Assembly: GCF_005222755.1 (NCBI RefSeq)
Contig: NZ_STGD01000009.1
Span: 157,548-221,547, forward strand
DNA: 64,000 bases
Source: Roseomonas sp. HF4
GTDB lineage: Bacteria; Pseudomonadota; Alphaproteobacteria; Acetobacterales; Acetobacteraceae
Direction of reading: 5' to 3'
Shown: one piece after another, positions 42,443 through 51,238 of the stretch
How positions within the stretch are numbered: the stretch's first letter is position 1
Layout: each line of letters opens with the position of its first letter
Made by a program: the position numbers and the translations under genes
Notes under the pieces: generated by a model
The model's input: the letters and a program-made list of their open reading frames with translations, nothing else
What the model was told of the DNA's origin: nothing
Databases searched by the model: none

Positions 42443-43066
42443 TTATGCGTCAAGGAAGACCGCGCGGATGAATGACCGGTAGAGCAGCACCTGGCGCGCG
42501 AGCAGCTTTGGGTCCCGTAGGACCTTCGAGATGGTGATGCCGCCGTCCACCATGACCGACAGCATGTCCGCGAGCGCTTCGAGATCCACTTCGATGCGCG
42601 GGGGATAACGGGCGGCGATGAGGTCCAGCCGCTCACGGAACCGCGTGCGCCAGGAGAGCACGGCGGCGCCGTTCATGTCCTGGATCTCGCGATCGAAGAG
42701 CTGCTCTTGGTAGCATACGGCGGCGACCATGCAGCCCGGATGCACTTCGGTCATTTCCGCCATCATCTCGGCGAACAGCATCAGCCCGACCAGGAAGCCA
42801 TGCAGCGGGTCGTCGTTCAGCGCGTCGGCGCGGGCGAACAGGTCGTCCAGGATGGCGCGGTCTCGCTCGACGTACCGGGCCAGCAACGCCTTCGCGAGCT
42901 CGCCCTTGTCCCGGAAGTGGTAAAAGAAGCCGCTCTTCGAGATGCCGGCGCCGGCGATCAGCTCGTCGATGGATGTCGCCCCGAATCCCTTCTGCAGCAC
43001 CGCGGTCTCGGCGAGGTCCAGAAGGCGTTCGCGGGCGTTTTCCCGGGTCTTCATGTTGGCGCGCAT
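42443..43066 (-). CDS. TetR/AcrR family transcriptional regulator
   Basis: The 207-residue regulator has an N-terminal HTH (about 12-58) with ERLLDLAETAVLQKGFGATS and GAGISKSGFFYHFRDKGELA, then an all-helical ligand-binding domain. Candidate starts are 43066 (MRANMKTREN) and 43054. It is divergent from the TPR gene at 43266, and a palindrome in the shared gap is a candidate operator. It may control both that gene and the downstream methyltransferase. Confidence 0.92.
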   Translation of the reverse strand: MRANMKTRENARERLLDLAETAVLQKGFGATSIDELIAGAGISKSGFFYHFRDKGELAKALLARYVERDRAILDDLFARADALNDDPLHGFLVGLMLFAEMMAEMTEVHPGCMVAAVCYQEQLFDREIQDMNGAAVLSWRTRFRERLDLIAARYPPRIEVDLEALADMLSVMVDGGITISKVLRDPKLLARQVLLYRSFIRAVFLDA

Positions 43067-43207
43067 GGATCGAACTGTACCGCAGGTGCAGGCATGCTGT
43101 GCGAAGGATCACGATCCGGAATCACGGGAGCTCCCGTCCTGTCCTCAACGTTTTGATAAATGGACATTTTCGGAATTGCCGTCAGCCGTACCATAGGACG
43201 CCTAGAG

Positions 43208-43218
43208 CGGTCGGACCG
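43208..43218. promoter_or_regulatory. candidate operator palindrome between tetR-type gene and TPR gene
   Basis: CGGTC-G-GACCG is an 11-bp perfect palindrome around a central base, 47 bp upstream of the TPR ATG (43266) in the divergent intergenic region. TetR proteins usually bind such inverted repeats in their own divergent promoter. This site is shorter than usual and the assignment is inference. Confidence 0.35.
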
Positions 43219-43265
43219 ATCGGCGCGACAAGATGGTCGTCAATCCAAGACAAGGAGCCGGCGCC

Positions 43266-44600
43266 ATGACCACCGACATCCGCGGTAATCCGCTATCCTG
43301 CAATGCCGCTTCTGCCGCGAAGCTCGATGCGGCATTTTCAAAGTTCCACACCTACCAGATCGATCCCATTGCCGACCTCGATGCAATCATCGCCGAGGCG
43401 CCGGACTGCGTCATGGCGCATGCGGCGCGCGCAGGCATCATCGCCACCGCGGCCGACAAGGCGTTCGACGCGGAGTTGCAGGCGAGCCTGTCGAAGGCCG
43501 AGGCGCTGGCCCGGCGTGCCAACCCGCGCGAGCGTCGCTACATCGCCGCGGCCCGTTCCTGGGCCGAGGGCGACCTCTCCGCGGCGACCGAGCATTGGGG
43601 CCTTGCGGCGATCGAGAACCCCGCCGACCTGCTTGCCGTGCAGCTCGCGCAGATCGGCGACTTCTTCCTCGGGCAGAGCCAGATGGTGCGTGACCGGGTC
43701 GCGCGCGTCATGCCGCGCTGGAGCCGCGACATGCCGGGCTATGGCTACTTGCTCGGCATGCATGCGTTCGGCCTCGAGGAGTGCGGCGACTTCGCGCGCG
43801 CCGAGGCAGCCGGCCGGGAGGCGGTTGGGCTCGATCGCCGCGACGGCTGGGCCGCACACGCGGTCGCTCATGTGATGGAGATGCAGGGCCGTGCGGCCGA
43901 GGGGTCGGAGTTCCTGTGGGACACGGCGCCGGGCTGGGCTCCCGACAGTCTGTTCGCCTACCACAACTGGTGGCACCTGGCGCTGTTCCGCGTCGAGCAG
44001 GGCGACATTGCCGGGGCGCTCGCCCTGTTCGACGAGCGAATCTCCGCCGGCGGCTTCGGCCAGGCGCTCGAGGCGGTGGACGGCTCGGCGCTGCTCTGGC
44101 GGCTCTGGGTGCTCGGCCACGACGTGGGCGACCGCTGGACGAAGCTGGCCGAGGCCTGGGGTGCCCGGATCGAAGACGGCCTCTACGCCTTCAACGACGT
44201 GCACGCGATGATGGTCTTCGTCGGCACCGATGACGTCGCGGCGCAGCGCGCGGTGCTCGCCACGCTGGAACGCGCGGCGGCAGGGCAGGGGACCAACGCA
44301 ATGATGTCGCGCGAGGTCGGCCTGCCGCTGGCGCGCGGACTCGCCGCCTTCGGGGCAGGGGATTACGCCGGGTCGCTCGGGCACATCCTGCCGGTGCGCG
44401 GCATCGCCAATCGCTTCGGCGGCAGCCACGCGCAGCGGGACGTGGTGTCATGGACCCTCTGCGAGGCGGCGGTCCGCGCCGGCGACCGCGCCATGGCCGA
44501 GGCGATGGTGGCCGAGCGGCTCGCGGCGAAGGAGGGCAGCCCCGTCGCGCAGGGCTGGGCGGCGAGGGCCGGCGCCCTCGGCCGACGCGCCGCGGCGTGA
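43266..44600 (+). CDS. tetratricopeptide-repeat protein (TTC38-like)
   Basis: The 444-residue all-helical protein resembles the TTC38-like TPR family, with SYxA-type helices such as FGLEECGDFARAEAAGREAV, HAVAHVMEMQGRAAEGSEFL and SLFAYHNWWHLALFRVEQGD. The conserved HAVAHVxEM and HNWWHLAL blocks are the clearest family signs. No signal peptide or catalytic motif is seen, so a scaffold role is possible but unproven. The ATG at 43266 follows AAGGAG. The divergent TetR gene may regulate it. Confidence 0.8.
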   Translation: MTTDIRGNPLSCNAASAAKLDAAFSKFHTYQIDPIADLDAIIAEAPDCVMAHAARAGIIATAADKAFDAELQASLSKAEALARRANPRERRYIAAARSWAEGDLSAATEHWGLAAIENPADLLAVQLAQIGDFFLGQSQMVRDRVARVMPRWSRDMPGYGYLLGMHAFGLEECGDFARAEAAGREAVGLDRRDGWAAHAVAHVMEMQGRAAEGSEFLWDTAPGWAPDSLFAYHNWWHLALFRVEQGDIAGALALFDERISAGGFGQALEAVDGSALLWRLWVLGHDVGDRWTKLAEAWGARIEDGLYAFNDVHAMMVFVGTDDVAAQRAVLATLERAAAGQGTNAMMSREVGLPLARGLAAFGAGDYAGSLGHILPVRGIANRFGGSHAQRDVVSWTLCEAAVRAGDRAMAEAMVAERLAAKEGSPVAQGWAARAGALGRRAAA

Positions 44601-44652
44601 CCGGGCGCCTGGCCGCTTGAACGGCGTGGAGGTGCCGGGCAGGCTCCCGTGC

Positions 44653-45594
44653 ATGAGCAAGCCCCATCTCCTCGCCGCCGAGACCGACTACCCCCGCGAC
44701 TTCCTGGGCTACGGCCCGACCCCGCCCGACCCGCAATGGCCGGGCGAGGCGAAGCTCGCCCTCTCCTTCGTGCTGAACTACGAGGAAGGCGGCGAGAACA
44801 CCGTGCTGAACGGCGATGCCGGCAGCGAGCTCTATCTGCACGAGGTCCCCGGCGGATCGCCCGTGCTGGGCGAGCGCAACCGCACCGTCGAATCCCAGTT
44901 CGACTACGGCGCGCGCGCCGGCGTCTGGCGCGTGCTGCGCGCCTTCGGCGCGCACGGCTTCCCGCTGACCGTCTACGGCGTCGGCCGCGCGCTGGAACTG
45001 AACCCCGAGGCCGCGCGCGCCTTCGCCGCGGCGGGGCACGAGGTCGCTTCCCATGCCTGGCGCTGGATCGACTACCACGGCATGGACGAGGCGGCCGAAC
45101 GCGCCGAAATTGCGCGCTGCGTCGCGACGATCGAGCGCCTGACAGGCAGCCGCCCGGTCGGCTGGTACACCGGGCGGATCAGCCCGAACACGCGCCGGCT
45201 CGTCGCCGAGCATGGCGGCTTCCTGTACGATTCCGACGCCTATGACGACGACCTGCCGCATTACGTGACGGCGGCGGGCAAGCCGCACCTCGTCATCCCC
45301 TACACGCTCGACAACAACGACATGAAATACGCGGTGCCGCCCGGCTTCGGCGACCCGTCGGGCTGGGAACGCCATCTGACCGATGCGTTCGAGGTGCTGC
45401 TGGCCGAGGGCCGCGCCGGCGCACCGAAGATGATGTCGGTCGGGCTGCATTGCCGCCTGGTGGGGCGACCGGGACGGGCGGCGGCGCTGCAGCGTTTCCT
45501 CGCGCGTGTGGCGCGGGAGAAGGATGTCTGGGTCTGCCGCCGCGCCGACATCGCGCGGCACTGGTGGGCGACGCACCCGCCGCCGGCCCGGTGA
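44653..45594 (+). CDS. puuE: PuuE-type polysaccharide deacetylase-fold allantoinase
   Basis: The 313-residue protein belongs to the metal-independent PuuE group of the polysaccharide deacetylase superfamily, which opens allantoin in purine degradation. It shows YPRDFLGYGPTPPDPQWPGE, LSFVLNYEEGGENTVLNGDA, QFDYGARAGVWRVLRAF, HEVASHAWRWIDYHGMDE and GWYTGRISPNTRRLV. No other purine catabolism gene is in the window, so the substrate is inferred from similarity only. The stop overlaps the next ATG by one base. Confidence 0.88.
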   Translation: MSKPHLLAAETDYPRDFLGYGPTPPDPQWPGEAKLALSFVLNYEEGGENTVLNGDAGSELYLHEVPGGSPVLGERNRTVESQFDYGARAGVWRVLRAFGAHGFPLTVYGVGRALELNPEAARAFAAAGHEVASHAWRWIDYHGMDEAAERAEIARCVATIERLTGSRPVGWYTGRISPNTRRLVAEHGGFLYDSDAYDDDLPHYVTAAGKPHLVIPYTLDNNDMKYAVPPGFGDPSGWERHLTDAFEVLLAEGRAGAPKMMSVGLHCRLVGRPGRAAALQRFLARVAREKDVWVCRRADIARHWWATHPPPAR

Positions 45595-45860
45595 TGCCGC
45601 GCGGGGCGGTCCTCCTGGCCGCGGCGCTGGCCGGGATCGGGCCCGCCGCGGCCGAGGACGGCTGCGCCCGCCACGCGACGGCCTTCCCCGCGCTGATCGG
45701 CGGGGCGGAGGCCGATGTGCTCGCCGCGCTGCGCGCCATGCCCGGCATCCGGACCATCCGCACCGGCGCGCCGGACAGCCCGATGACGCAGGATTGGCGG
45801 CCGGATCGCGCGACCGTGATCGTCGCCGGCGGCAGGGTGCTGCGGATCACCTGCGGCTGA
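45594..45860 (+). CDS. I78-type peptidase inhibitor-like secreted protein
   Basis: The 88-residue protein has a signal peptide (GAVLLAAALAGIGPAAAEDG, about 4-23). A compact domain follows with two cysteines (C25 and C87), RTIRTGAPDSPMTQDWRPDR and VIVAGGRVLRITCG, the pattern of the potato-inhibitor-like I78 family, which inhibits serine proteases. It is translationally coupled to puuE by TGATG. Confidence 0.82.
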   Translation: MPRGAVLLAAALAGIGPAAAEDGCARHATAFPALIGGAEADVLAALRAMPGIRTIRTGAPDSPMTQDWRPDRATVIVAGGRVLRITCG

Positions 45861-45995
45861 TCGGCGCCGTCCGGCTTCGCGGACATCGCGGCGCCGCATG
45901 TTCGGAATTCCGGACGCGCCGGACGGGGTGATCGCCCGAAGTCGTTGAAACGGCGTGCGTCGCGCGATGGCACGGCGATTGCGGCTGTGTCGGGC

Positions 45996-48278
45996 ATGAT
46001 CGTGCTCGCCCTTGTCCTCCTGCCGCTGCTTGCGGTGCCCGTCGCGGGCCTTCTGCTGTGCCGCCGGCCGTCTCTCGCGCCCGCCTTCGCGCTGCTGCCC
46101 GCCGGCCTGTTCGCGCTGCTGCTCGCCATGCCGGCAGGGTCGACCGGCAGCCTACCCTGGATCCCGACGCTCGGCATCGCGCTGGCCTGGAACCTGGATG
46201 GGCTGTCGCGGCTGATGCTGCTGCTCATCACCGGCATCGGCGCCGGCGTCTTCCTCTATGCCGCCACCTACATGAAGGATGAGGCGAAGCTGCATCGCTT
46301 CCTGGCGACGCTCAGCCTGTTCATGGCGGCGATGATCGGCGCGGTGCTGGCCGACGACCTCATCACGCTGTTCGTCTTCTGGGAACTGACCTCGCTCGCC
46401 TCCTTCCTGCTGATCGGCTTCAAGTCCGAATCCCCGGAAGCGCGCCGCGCCGCGCAGCAGGGGCTGCTGGTGACGGTGGGCGGCGGGCTCGCGCTGCTGG
46501 CGGGGATGCTGCTGCTGGGCTCGGCCGCCGGCACCTTCCGCATCAGCGATATCCTGGCCCGGCCGGAGGCGCTGGCCGGCCACGCCTTCACCCCCTGGAT
46601 CGTGCTGCTGGTCGCCACCGGCTGCTTCGCGAAAAGCGCCCAATGGCCGCTGCATTTCTGGCTGCCGAACGCCATGGCGGCGCCGACGCCTGTCTCGGCC
46701 TACCTGCATTCGGCGACCATGGTGAAGCTCGGCGTCTACCTGCTGGCGCGGCTCAACCCGGCCTTCCAGGACGACCCCTTCTGGCAGTCGCTGCTGGTCG
46801 GCGCCGGCACCATGACCATGCTGACCGGCGCGGTGCTGGCGCTGCGCGAGACCGACCTCAAGCGCGTGCTCGCTTGGTCGACCGTGGTCGCGCTCGGCAC
46901 GCTGGTGGTGCTGATCGGGCTCGAGAACCCGCTGGCGGCCACCGCCGCCGTCGTCGTGCTGCTGGTGCACGCGCTCTACAAGGCGTGCCTGTTCCTGGTG
47001 GCCGGCATCATCGACCACGAGACCGGCACGCGGGACGCGACGCGGCTGCGCGGCCTCATGCGCGCCATGCCTGTCACGGCCGTTGTCGCCGGGCTCGGCG
47101 CGCTGTCCATGGCCGGGCTGCCGCCCTTCATCGGCTTCGTCGCCAAGGAGCTGCTGTACGAGGCGAAGCTCGGGACCGCGGGGCTGCTCCCGCTGGTCGC
47201 GCTGGCGGTAAACGCGGCCATGGTGGTGGTCGCGGGCGTCGTCGCGGCGCGGCCCTTCCTCGGCCGCCCGGCGCCGACGCCACGCGCGCCCCATGACCCG
47301 CCCGTCGCGATGCTGGCCGGGCCGGTGCTCCTGGCCGTCCTCGGCACCGCCTTCGGCCTGATGCCCTGGCTGATCGCCGATGCGCTGGTCGAGCCCGCGG
47401 CGGCGGCCATCCTCGGCCGCCCGACCGAGGCGAAGCTCGTGCTCTGGCACGGCTTCACCATCGTCTTCTACCTCTCGCTCGCGACCTTCGCGCTCGGCAT
47501 CGCGCTCTATCTCGGCTGGGCGCGGGTGCAGCCGGCGCTGGCGGGGATCGAGGCGCTGGACACGCACGGGCCCAACCGCCTCTACGCGCGCATGCTCATC
47601 GCGCTGGGGCGCATCGCCGCCTGGCAGACGCGGCACATCCAGACCGGAAGCCTCCGCTTCTACATCGCCGCTTCCCTTATCGTGACCTTCGGCGGTGCGC
47701 TCACGGTGCTGGTGGCCGAAGGCGGGGTCGCGTGGCCGTCGCTCGACCCGCTGCCGGGGCTCGCGCATCTCGTGCTCGGCCTGCTGGTCGCGGCCGGCGC
47801 GCTCGCGGCCTGCCTGCTGCCGGGCATCGTCGCGCAGCTCATGGCGGCGGGGCTGGTCGGCTTCGGCGTCGGGCTGCTGTTCCTGGCGCTCGGCGCGCCG
47901 GACCTCGCCTTCACGCAGTTCACCGTGGAGGTGATCGCGGTCGTGCTGATCCTCGGCGTGCTGGCGCGGCTGCCCTTCCGCAGGCTCGACCAGCGCCGGC
48001 GCGGCGAATGGCGGCGCGACGCCGCGCTCGCGGGCTTCGTCGGCCTGACCGGCACGCTGATCCTGCTGGCCGTGCTCTCGGTGCCCTTCGACCCGTCGCT
48101 GCCCGAATGGATGGGCGCGGCCGCGGTGCCGGAGGCGCGGGGACGCAACGTCGTCAACGTGATCCTGGTGGATTTCCGCGCCCTCGACACGCTGGGGGAG
48201 ATTGCGGTGCTCGCCATCGCGGCGCTGGCCGCCGCGGTGCTGTTCCGCCGCATGAAGACCAGGGAGGCACGGTCGTGA
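45996..48278 (+). CDS. mrpA: Mrp Na+/H+ antiporter subunit A
   Basis: The 760-residue subunit of the Mrp (Mnh/Sha) monovalent cation/proton antiporter is homologous to complex I NuoL. Many hydrophobic helices span the Proton_antipo domain, with FVFWELTSLASFLLIGFKSE, FWLPNAMAAPTPVSAYLHSATMVK in two visible parts, and HALYKACLFLVAGIIDHETG. The C-terminal 150 residues match DUF4040/MbhE-like parts (APDLAFTQFTVEVIAVVLIL; VILVDFRALDTLGEIAV). The ATG at 45996 is nearest the first helix; an earlier in-frame start at 45945 adds a basic leader. It is the first gene of mrpABCDEFG. Confidence 0.94.
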   Translation: MIVLALVLLPLLAVPVAGLLLCRRPSLAPAFALLPAGLFALLLAMPAGSTGSLPWIPTLGIALAWNLDGLSRLMLLLITGIGAGVFLYAATYMKDEAKLHRFLATLSLFMAAMIGAVLADDLITLFVFWELTSLASFLLIGFKSESPEARRAAQQGLLVTVGGGLALLAGMLLLGSAAGTFRISDILARPEALAGHAFTPWIVLLVATGCFAKSAQWPLHFWLPNAMAAPTPVSAYLHSATMVKLGVYLLARLNPAFQDDPFWQSLLVGAGTMTMLTGAVLALRETDLKRVLAWSTVVALGTLVVLIGLENPLAATAAVVVLLVHALYKACLFLVAGIIDHETGTRDATRLRGLMRAMPVTAVVAGLGALSMAGLPPFIGFVAKELLYEAKLGTAGLLPLVALAVNAAMVVVAGVVAARPFLGRPAPTPRAPHDPPVAMLAGPVLLAVLGTAFGLMPWLIADALVEPAAAAILGRPTEAKLVLWHGFTIVFYLSLATFALGIALYLGWARVQPALAGIEALDTHGPNRLYARMLIALGRIAAWQTRHIQTGSLRFYIAASLIVTFGGALTVLVAEGGVAWPSLDPLPGLAHLVLGLLVAAGALAACLLPGIVAQLMAAGLVGFGVGLLFLALGAPDLAFTQFTVEVIAVVLILGVLARLPFRRLDQRRRGEWRRDAALAGFVGLTGTLILLAVLSVPFDPSLPEWMGAAAVPEARGRNVVNVILVDFRALDTLGEIAVLAIAALAAAVLFRRMKTREARS

Positions 48279-48673
48279 AGGACAGCCTGATCCTCGGCGT
48301 TTCGGCGCGCTACCTGCTCGCCTTCGCCATCCCGCTGTCGGTGTTCGTCCTGCTCCGCGGGCACAACGAGCCCGGCGGCGGCTTCATCGGCGGGCTGATC
48401 GGCGCGATCGGGCTTGGCTTCCATGCCATCGCGCTCGGCTCGGCCGCGACGCGGCGGTTGATCCGGCTCGATCCGATCGCGATCGGCGGCATCGGGCTGC
48501 TGCTCGGCATCGCGGCCGGGCTGCCGGCTCTGCTGGTGCATGGCGAGCCGTTCCTGACGCAGCAATGGATCGGGGCGCTGCCCATCGGCACCGCGCTGGT
48601 CTTCGACATCGGTGTCTACCTGGTGGTGGTGGGCTTCGCGCTCGGCTTCCTCCTGCCGGTGCTGGAGGACTGA
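48275..48673 (+). CDS. mrpB: Mrp Na+/H+ antiporter subunit B
   Basis: The 132-residue MnhB-type subunit has four helices, with LRGHNEPGGGFIGGLIGAIG near residue 28 and GTALVFDIGVYLVVVGFALG near the C-terminus. The GTG start overlaps the mrpA stop (GTGA). It works only within the Mrp complex. Confidence 0.93.
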   Translation: MKDSLILGVSARYLLAFAIPLSVFVLLRGHNEPGGGFIGGLIGAIGLGFHAIALGSAATRRLIRLDPIAIGGIGLLLGIAAGLPALLVHGEPFLTQQWIGALPIGTALVFDIGVYLVVVGFALGFLLPVLED

Positions 48674-48676
48674 GCG

Positions 48677-49111
48677 GTGCAACTGCTTCTCGCCATCCTG
48701 TTCGGCGTGCTGCTCACCGCGGCGACCTGGCTGCTGCTGGCGCGCTCCCTGCCGCGCATGATCCTGGGCCTGCTCCTGCTGGGCAACGCCGCCAACCTCG
48801 CGATCTTCGCGGGCGGGCGGGTGCTCGGCACGGCACCGCCGCTGGTGGCGCCCGGCGCGCAGGCGCTCGCGGCGGGCGCGGCCAACCCGTTGCCGCAGGC
48901 GCTGGTGCTGACCGCGATCGTCATCTCGCTCGGCCTCATGGCCTTCGCGCTGGTGCTCGCCTGGGCGACGCACGAGGCGACGGGCGAGCTGGACGCCGAG
49001 GCGCTGCGCGACTCCGAGCCCCCCGGCCTGCCCGCGACCGATCCGGTCGCCGCGGCGGCGGCCGAGCCCGCGTCCGCGATGGCCGCCGTCGCATCGAGGA
49101 GGGCCGCGTGA
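48677..49111 (+). CDS. mrpC: Mrp Na+/H+ antiporter subunit C
   Basis: The 144-residue NuoK-like subunit has three helices (about 1-20, 25-45 and 75-98). Family stretches are RMILGLLLLGNAANLAIFAG and LPQALVLTAIVISLGLMAFA. The Ala/Pro-rich tail after residue 110 is longer than usual. The GTG at 48677 follows TGGAGGACTGAGC. Confidence 0.92.
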   Translation: MQLLLAILFGVLLTAATWLLLARSLPRMILGLLLLGNAANLAIFAGGRVLGTAPPLVAPGAQALAAGAANPLPQALVLTAIVISLGLMAFALVLAWATHEATGELDAEALRDSEPPGLPATDPVAAAAAEPASAMAAVASRRAA

Positions 49112-50622
49112 TGGCGTCCCGCACCGACTGGCTGCTCATCCTGCCGATCCTGGTCCCGATGCTGGCCTGCGCGCTCTCGGCCGCGCTATGGGGCCGCGTG
49201 CGGGCGCAACGCGCCGTGACCTTCGTCGCCGCCGCCGCGCTGCTCGTCGCCGCCGGCCTGCTGGTGGCGCGCGTGATGGAGCGCGGCGTCGTCGCCTCCC
49301 AGATGGGTGACTGGCCGGCGCCCTTCGGCATCACGCTGGTGGCCGACCTGCTCGCCGCCGCGATGGTCGCGATCACCGCCATCATGTACGCCGCGACCGC
49401 GGTCTATGCGCAGGCCGAGGACAGCGCGCAGCGCGAGGCCGAGGGCTGGCACCCGCTGCTGGCCGCGCTGGTCATGGGCGTCTGCGGCGCCTTCCTGGCG
49501 GGCGACCTGTTCAACCTCTACGTCTGGTTCGAGGTGATGCTGATCGCCTCCTTCGGCCTGCTCGTGATGGGCGGCGGGCGGGAACAGCTCGACGCCGCCG
49601 TTAAGTACGTGATGCTGAACCTGGTCGCGACGACCGTGTTCCTCATCGCCGTCGGCCTGCTGCACGGGCTGACCGGCACGCTCAACATGGCGGACCTCGC
49701 GCGGAAGCTGCCGGGCGTCGAGAACGAGGGCGCGGTCGGCGCCGTCGCCTTCCTGCTGCTTGCGGCCTTCGGCGCCAAGGCGGCGGTCTTCCCGCTGTTC
49801 TTCTGGCTGCCGGCCGCCTACCACACGGCCGCCGCACCCGTGGCCGCGATCTTCGCCGCGCTGCTCACCAAGGTCGGCGTCTACGCCATGATCCGCGTCT
49901 TCGGCCTGGTCTTCGCCGGCAGCACGGAGTGGATGCCCTGGATCGTCGGCGGCGTGGCGGCCGCGACGATGGTCACCGGCGTGCTGGGTGCCGCGGCGCA
50001 CTGGGACATCCGCCGAATCCTGTCGTTCCACATCATCAGCCAGATCGGCTACATGCTGGTGGGCCTCGCGCTGGCGACGCCGCTCGCGCTGGCCGGCGCG
50101 GTCATCTACATCCTCCACCACATCGTCGTGAAGGCGAACCTGTTCCTGGTGGCGGGCGCGATCCGCCGCGCCGGCGGTTCGTATTCGCTGGCGCATCTGG
50201 GGGGCTTGTGGAAGCGCGACCCCTGGCTCGGGATCCTGTTCGCGATCCCGGCGCTCTCGCTCGCGGGGCTGCCGCCGCTCTCGGGCTTCTGGGGCAAGTT
50301 CGTGGTGGTGCAGTCGGGCTTCGAGGCGGGCGCCTTCTGGCTCTCGGCCGTCGCGCTCGCGGTCGGCATCCTGACGCTCTACTCGATGCTCAAGATCTGG
50401 CTCGAGGCGTTCTGGAAGGCGGCGCCCGCCGATGCGCCGCCGGCGCTGGCGCTCACCGGCACGACGCGCGCGCTGATGCTGGCGCCCGTCGCGGCGCTCG
50501 GCCTCGTGACGCTCACCATCGGGTTGTGGACCGAACCCTTCGCCGCCTTCGCGATGGCGGCGGGGGAGCAGCTCGCCAGCCGCGACGCCTACATCGCCGC
50601 CGTGCTCGGAGGTACCCGATGA
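49111..50622 (+). CDS. mrpD: Mrp Na+/H+ antiporter subunit D
   Basis: The 503-residue subunit is homologous to complex I NuoM/N proton-translocating subunits. Visible family stretches are AGDLFNLYVWFEVMLIASFG, AVFPLFFWLPAAYHTAAAPV, ALLTKVGVYAMIRVFGLVF, LSFHIISQIGYMLVGLAL and LSLAGLPPLSGFWGKFVVVQ. They include the lysines and glutamate expected on the proton path. The ATG overlaps the mrpC stop (TGATG). Confidence 0.94.
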   Translation: MASRTDWLLILPILVPMLACALSAALWGRVRAQRAVTFVAAAALLVAAGLLVARVMERGVVASQMGDWPAPFGITLVADLLAAAMVAITAIMYAATAVYAQAEDSAQREAEGWHPLLAALVMGVCGAFLAGDLFNLYVWFEVMLIASFGLLVMGGGREQLDAAVKYVMLNLVATTVFLIAVGLLHGLTGTLNMADLARKLPGVENEGAVGAVAFLLLAAFGAKAAVFPLFFWLPAAYHTAAAPVAAIFAALLTKVGVYAMIRVFGLVFAGSTEWMPWIVGGVAAATMVTGVLGAAAHWDIRRILSFHIISQIGYMLVGLALATPLALAGAVIYILHHIVVKANLFLVAGAIRRAGGSYSLAHLGGLWKRDPWLGILFAIPALSLAGLPPLSGFWGKFVVVQSGFEAGAFWLSAVALAVGILTLYSMLKIWLEAFWKAAPADAPPALALTGTTRALMLAPVAALGLVTLTIGLWTEPFAAFAMAAGEQLASRDAYIAAVLGGTR

Positions 50623-50960
50623 CCACGCCCCGCCCCTGGAACCTGCTCGCCTGGGTCGCGCTCGGCCTGCTGTTCCTCAAGGAACTCGCGCTGTCCGCCT
50701 GGCAGGTGCTGCGCGCGACGCTCTCGCCCAAGATCCGCGCGCGCTCCGCCATCGTCGCCGTGCCGATCGAGCTGCGCTCGGATGCCGGGATCACGCTGCT
50801 GGCCGACATGGTCACGCTGACGCCCGGCACGACCGCTCTGCACGTCTCGGAGGACCGCCGCACGCTGTTCGTCCACGCGATGGACGCCGGGACGCCGGAG
50901 GAGGTCGCCGCCGGCATCCGCGACGGCTTCGAGCGCGCGACACGGAGGGTGCTCGCATGA
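50619..50960 (+). CDS. mrpE: Mrp Na+/H+ antiporter subunit E
   Basis: A short 113-residue MnhE subunit has a hydrophobic N-terminus (about 8-30) and the family block IELRSDAGITLLADMVTLTP followed by GTTALHVSED. Many MrpE proteins are 150-165 residues, so this one is at the short end. ATGA overlaps join it to mrpD and mrpF. Confidence 0.91.
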   Translation: MTTPRPWNLLAWVALGLLFLKELALSAWQVLRATLSPKIRARSAIVAVPIELRSDAGITLLADMVTLTPGTTALHVSEDRRTLFVHAMDAGTPEEVAAGIRDGFERATRRVLA

Positions 50961-51238
50961 TCGAGGTTGCCGTCACCCTCTCCGCGCTCATGATCGGCGC
51001 CGCGGTCGCGCTCACGGGCTGGCGCATGCTGCGCGGCCCGGGCGTCGCGGACCGCGCGGTCGCCATGGACCTGCTCGGCCTGCTGGCCGTCGCGTCGGCC
51101 GCGCTGATGGCGCTGTCCTCGGGCCATCTCGCGCTGCTCGACATCGCGCTCGGCCTCGGCCTGGTCGGCTTCGTCGGCGCGATCGGCGTCGCCGCCTTCA
51201 TCGAGCGCGCCTCGGCGCGGGAGGCGGGCGATGACTGA
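50957..51238 (+). CDS. mrpF: Mrp Na+/H+ antiporter subunit F
   Basis: The 93-residue MnhF subunit has three helices. RMLRGPGVADRAVAMDLLGL is the conserved block, followed by LDIALGLGLVGFVGAIGVAA. It overlaps mrpE by 4 bp and mrpG by 8 bp. Confidence 0.93.
   Translation: MIEVAVTLSALMIGAAVALTGWRMLRGPGVADRAVAMDLLGLLAVASAALMALSSGHLALLDIALGLGLVGFVGAIGVAAFIERASAREAGDD

Noticed and set aside
41600..44600. Methyltransferase/TetR/TPR cluster as a defence system
   Set aside because: No nuclease, helicase or effector domain; composition and neighbours look like ordinary core genes.
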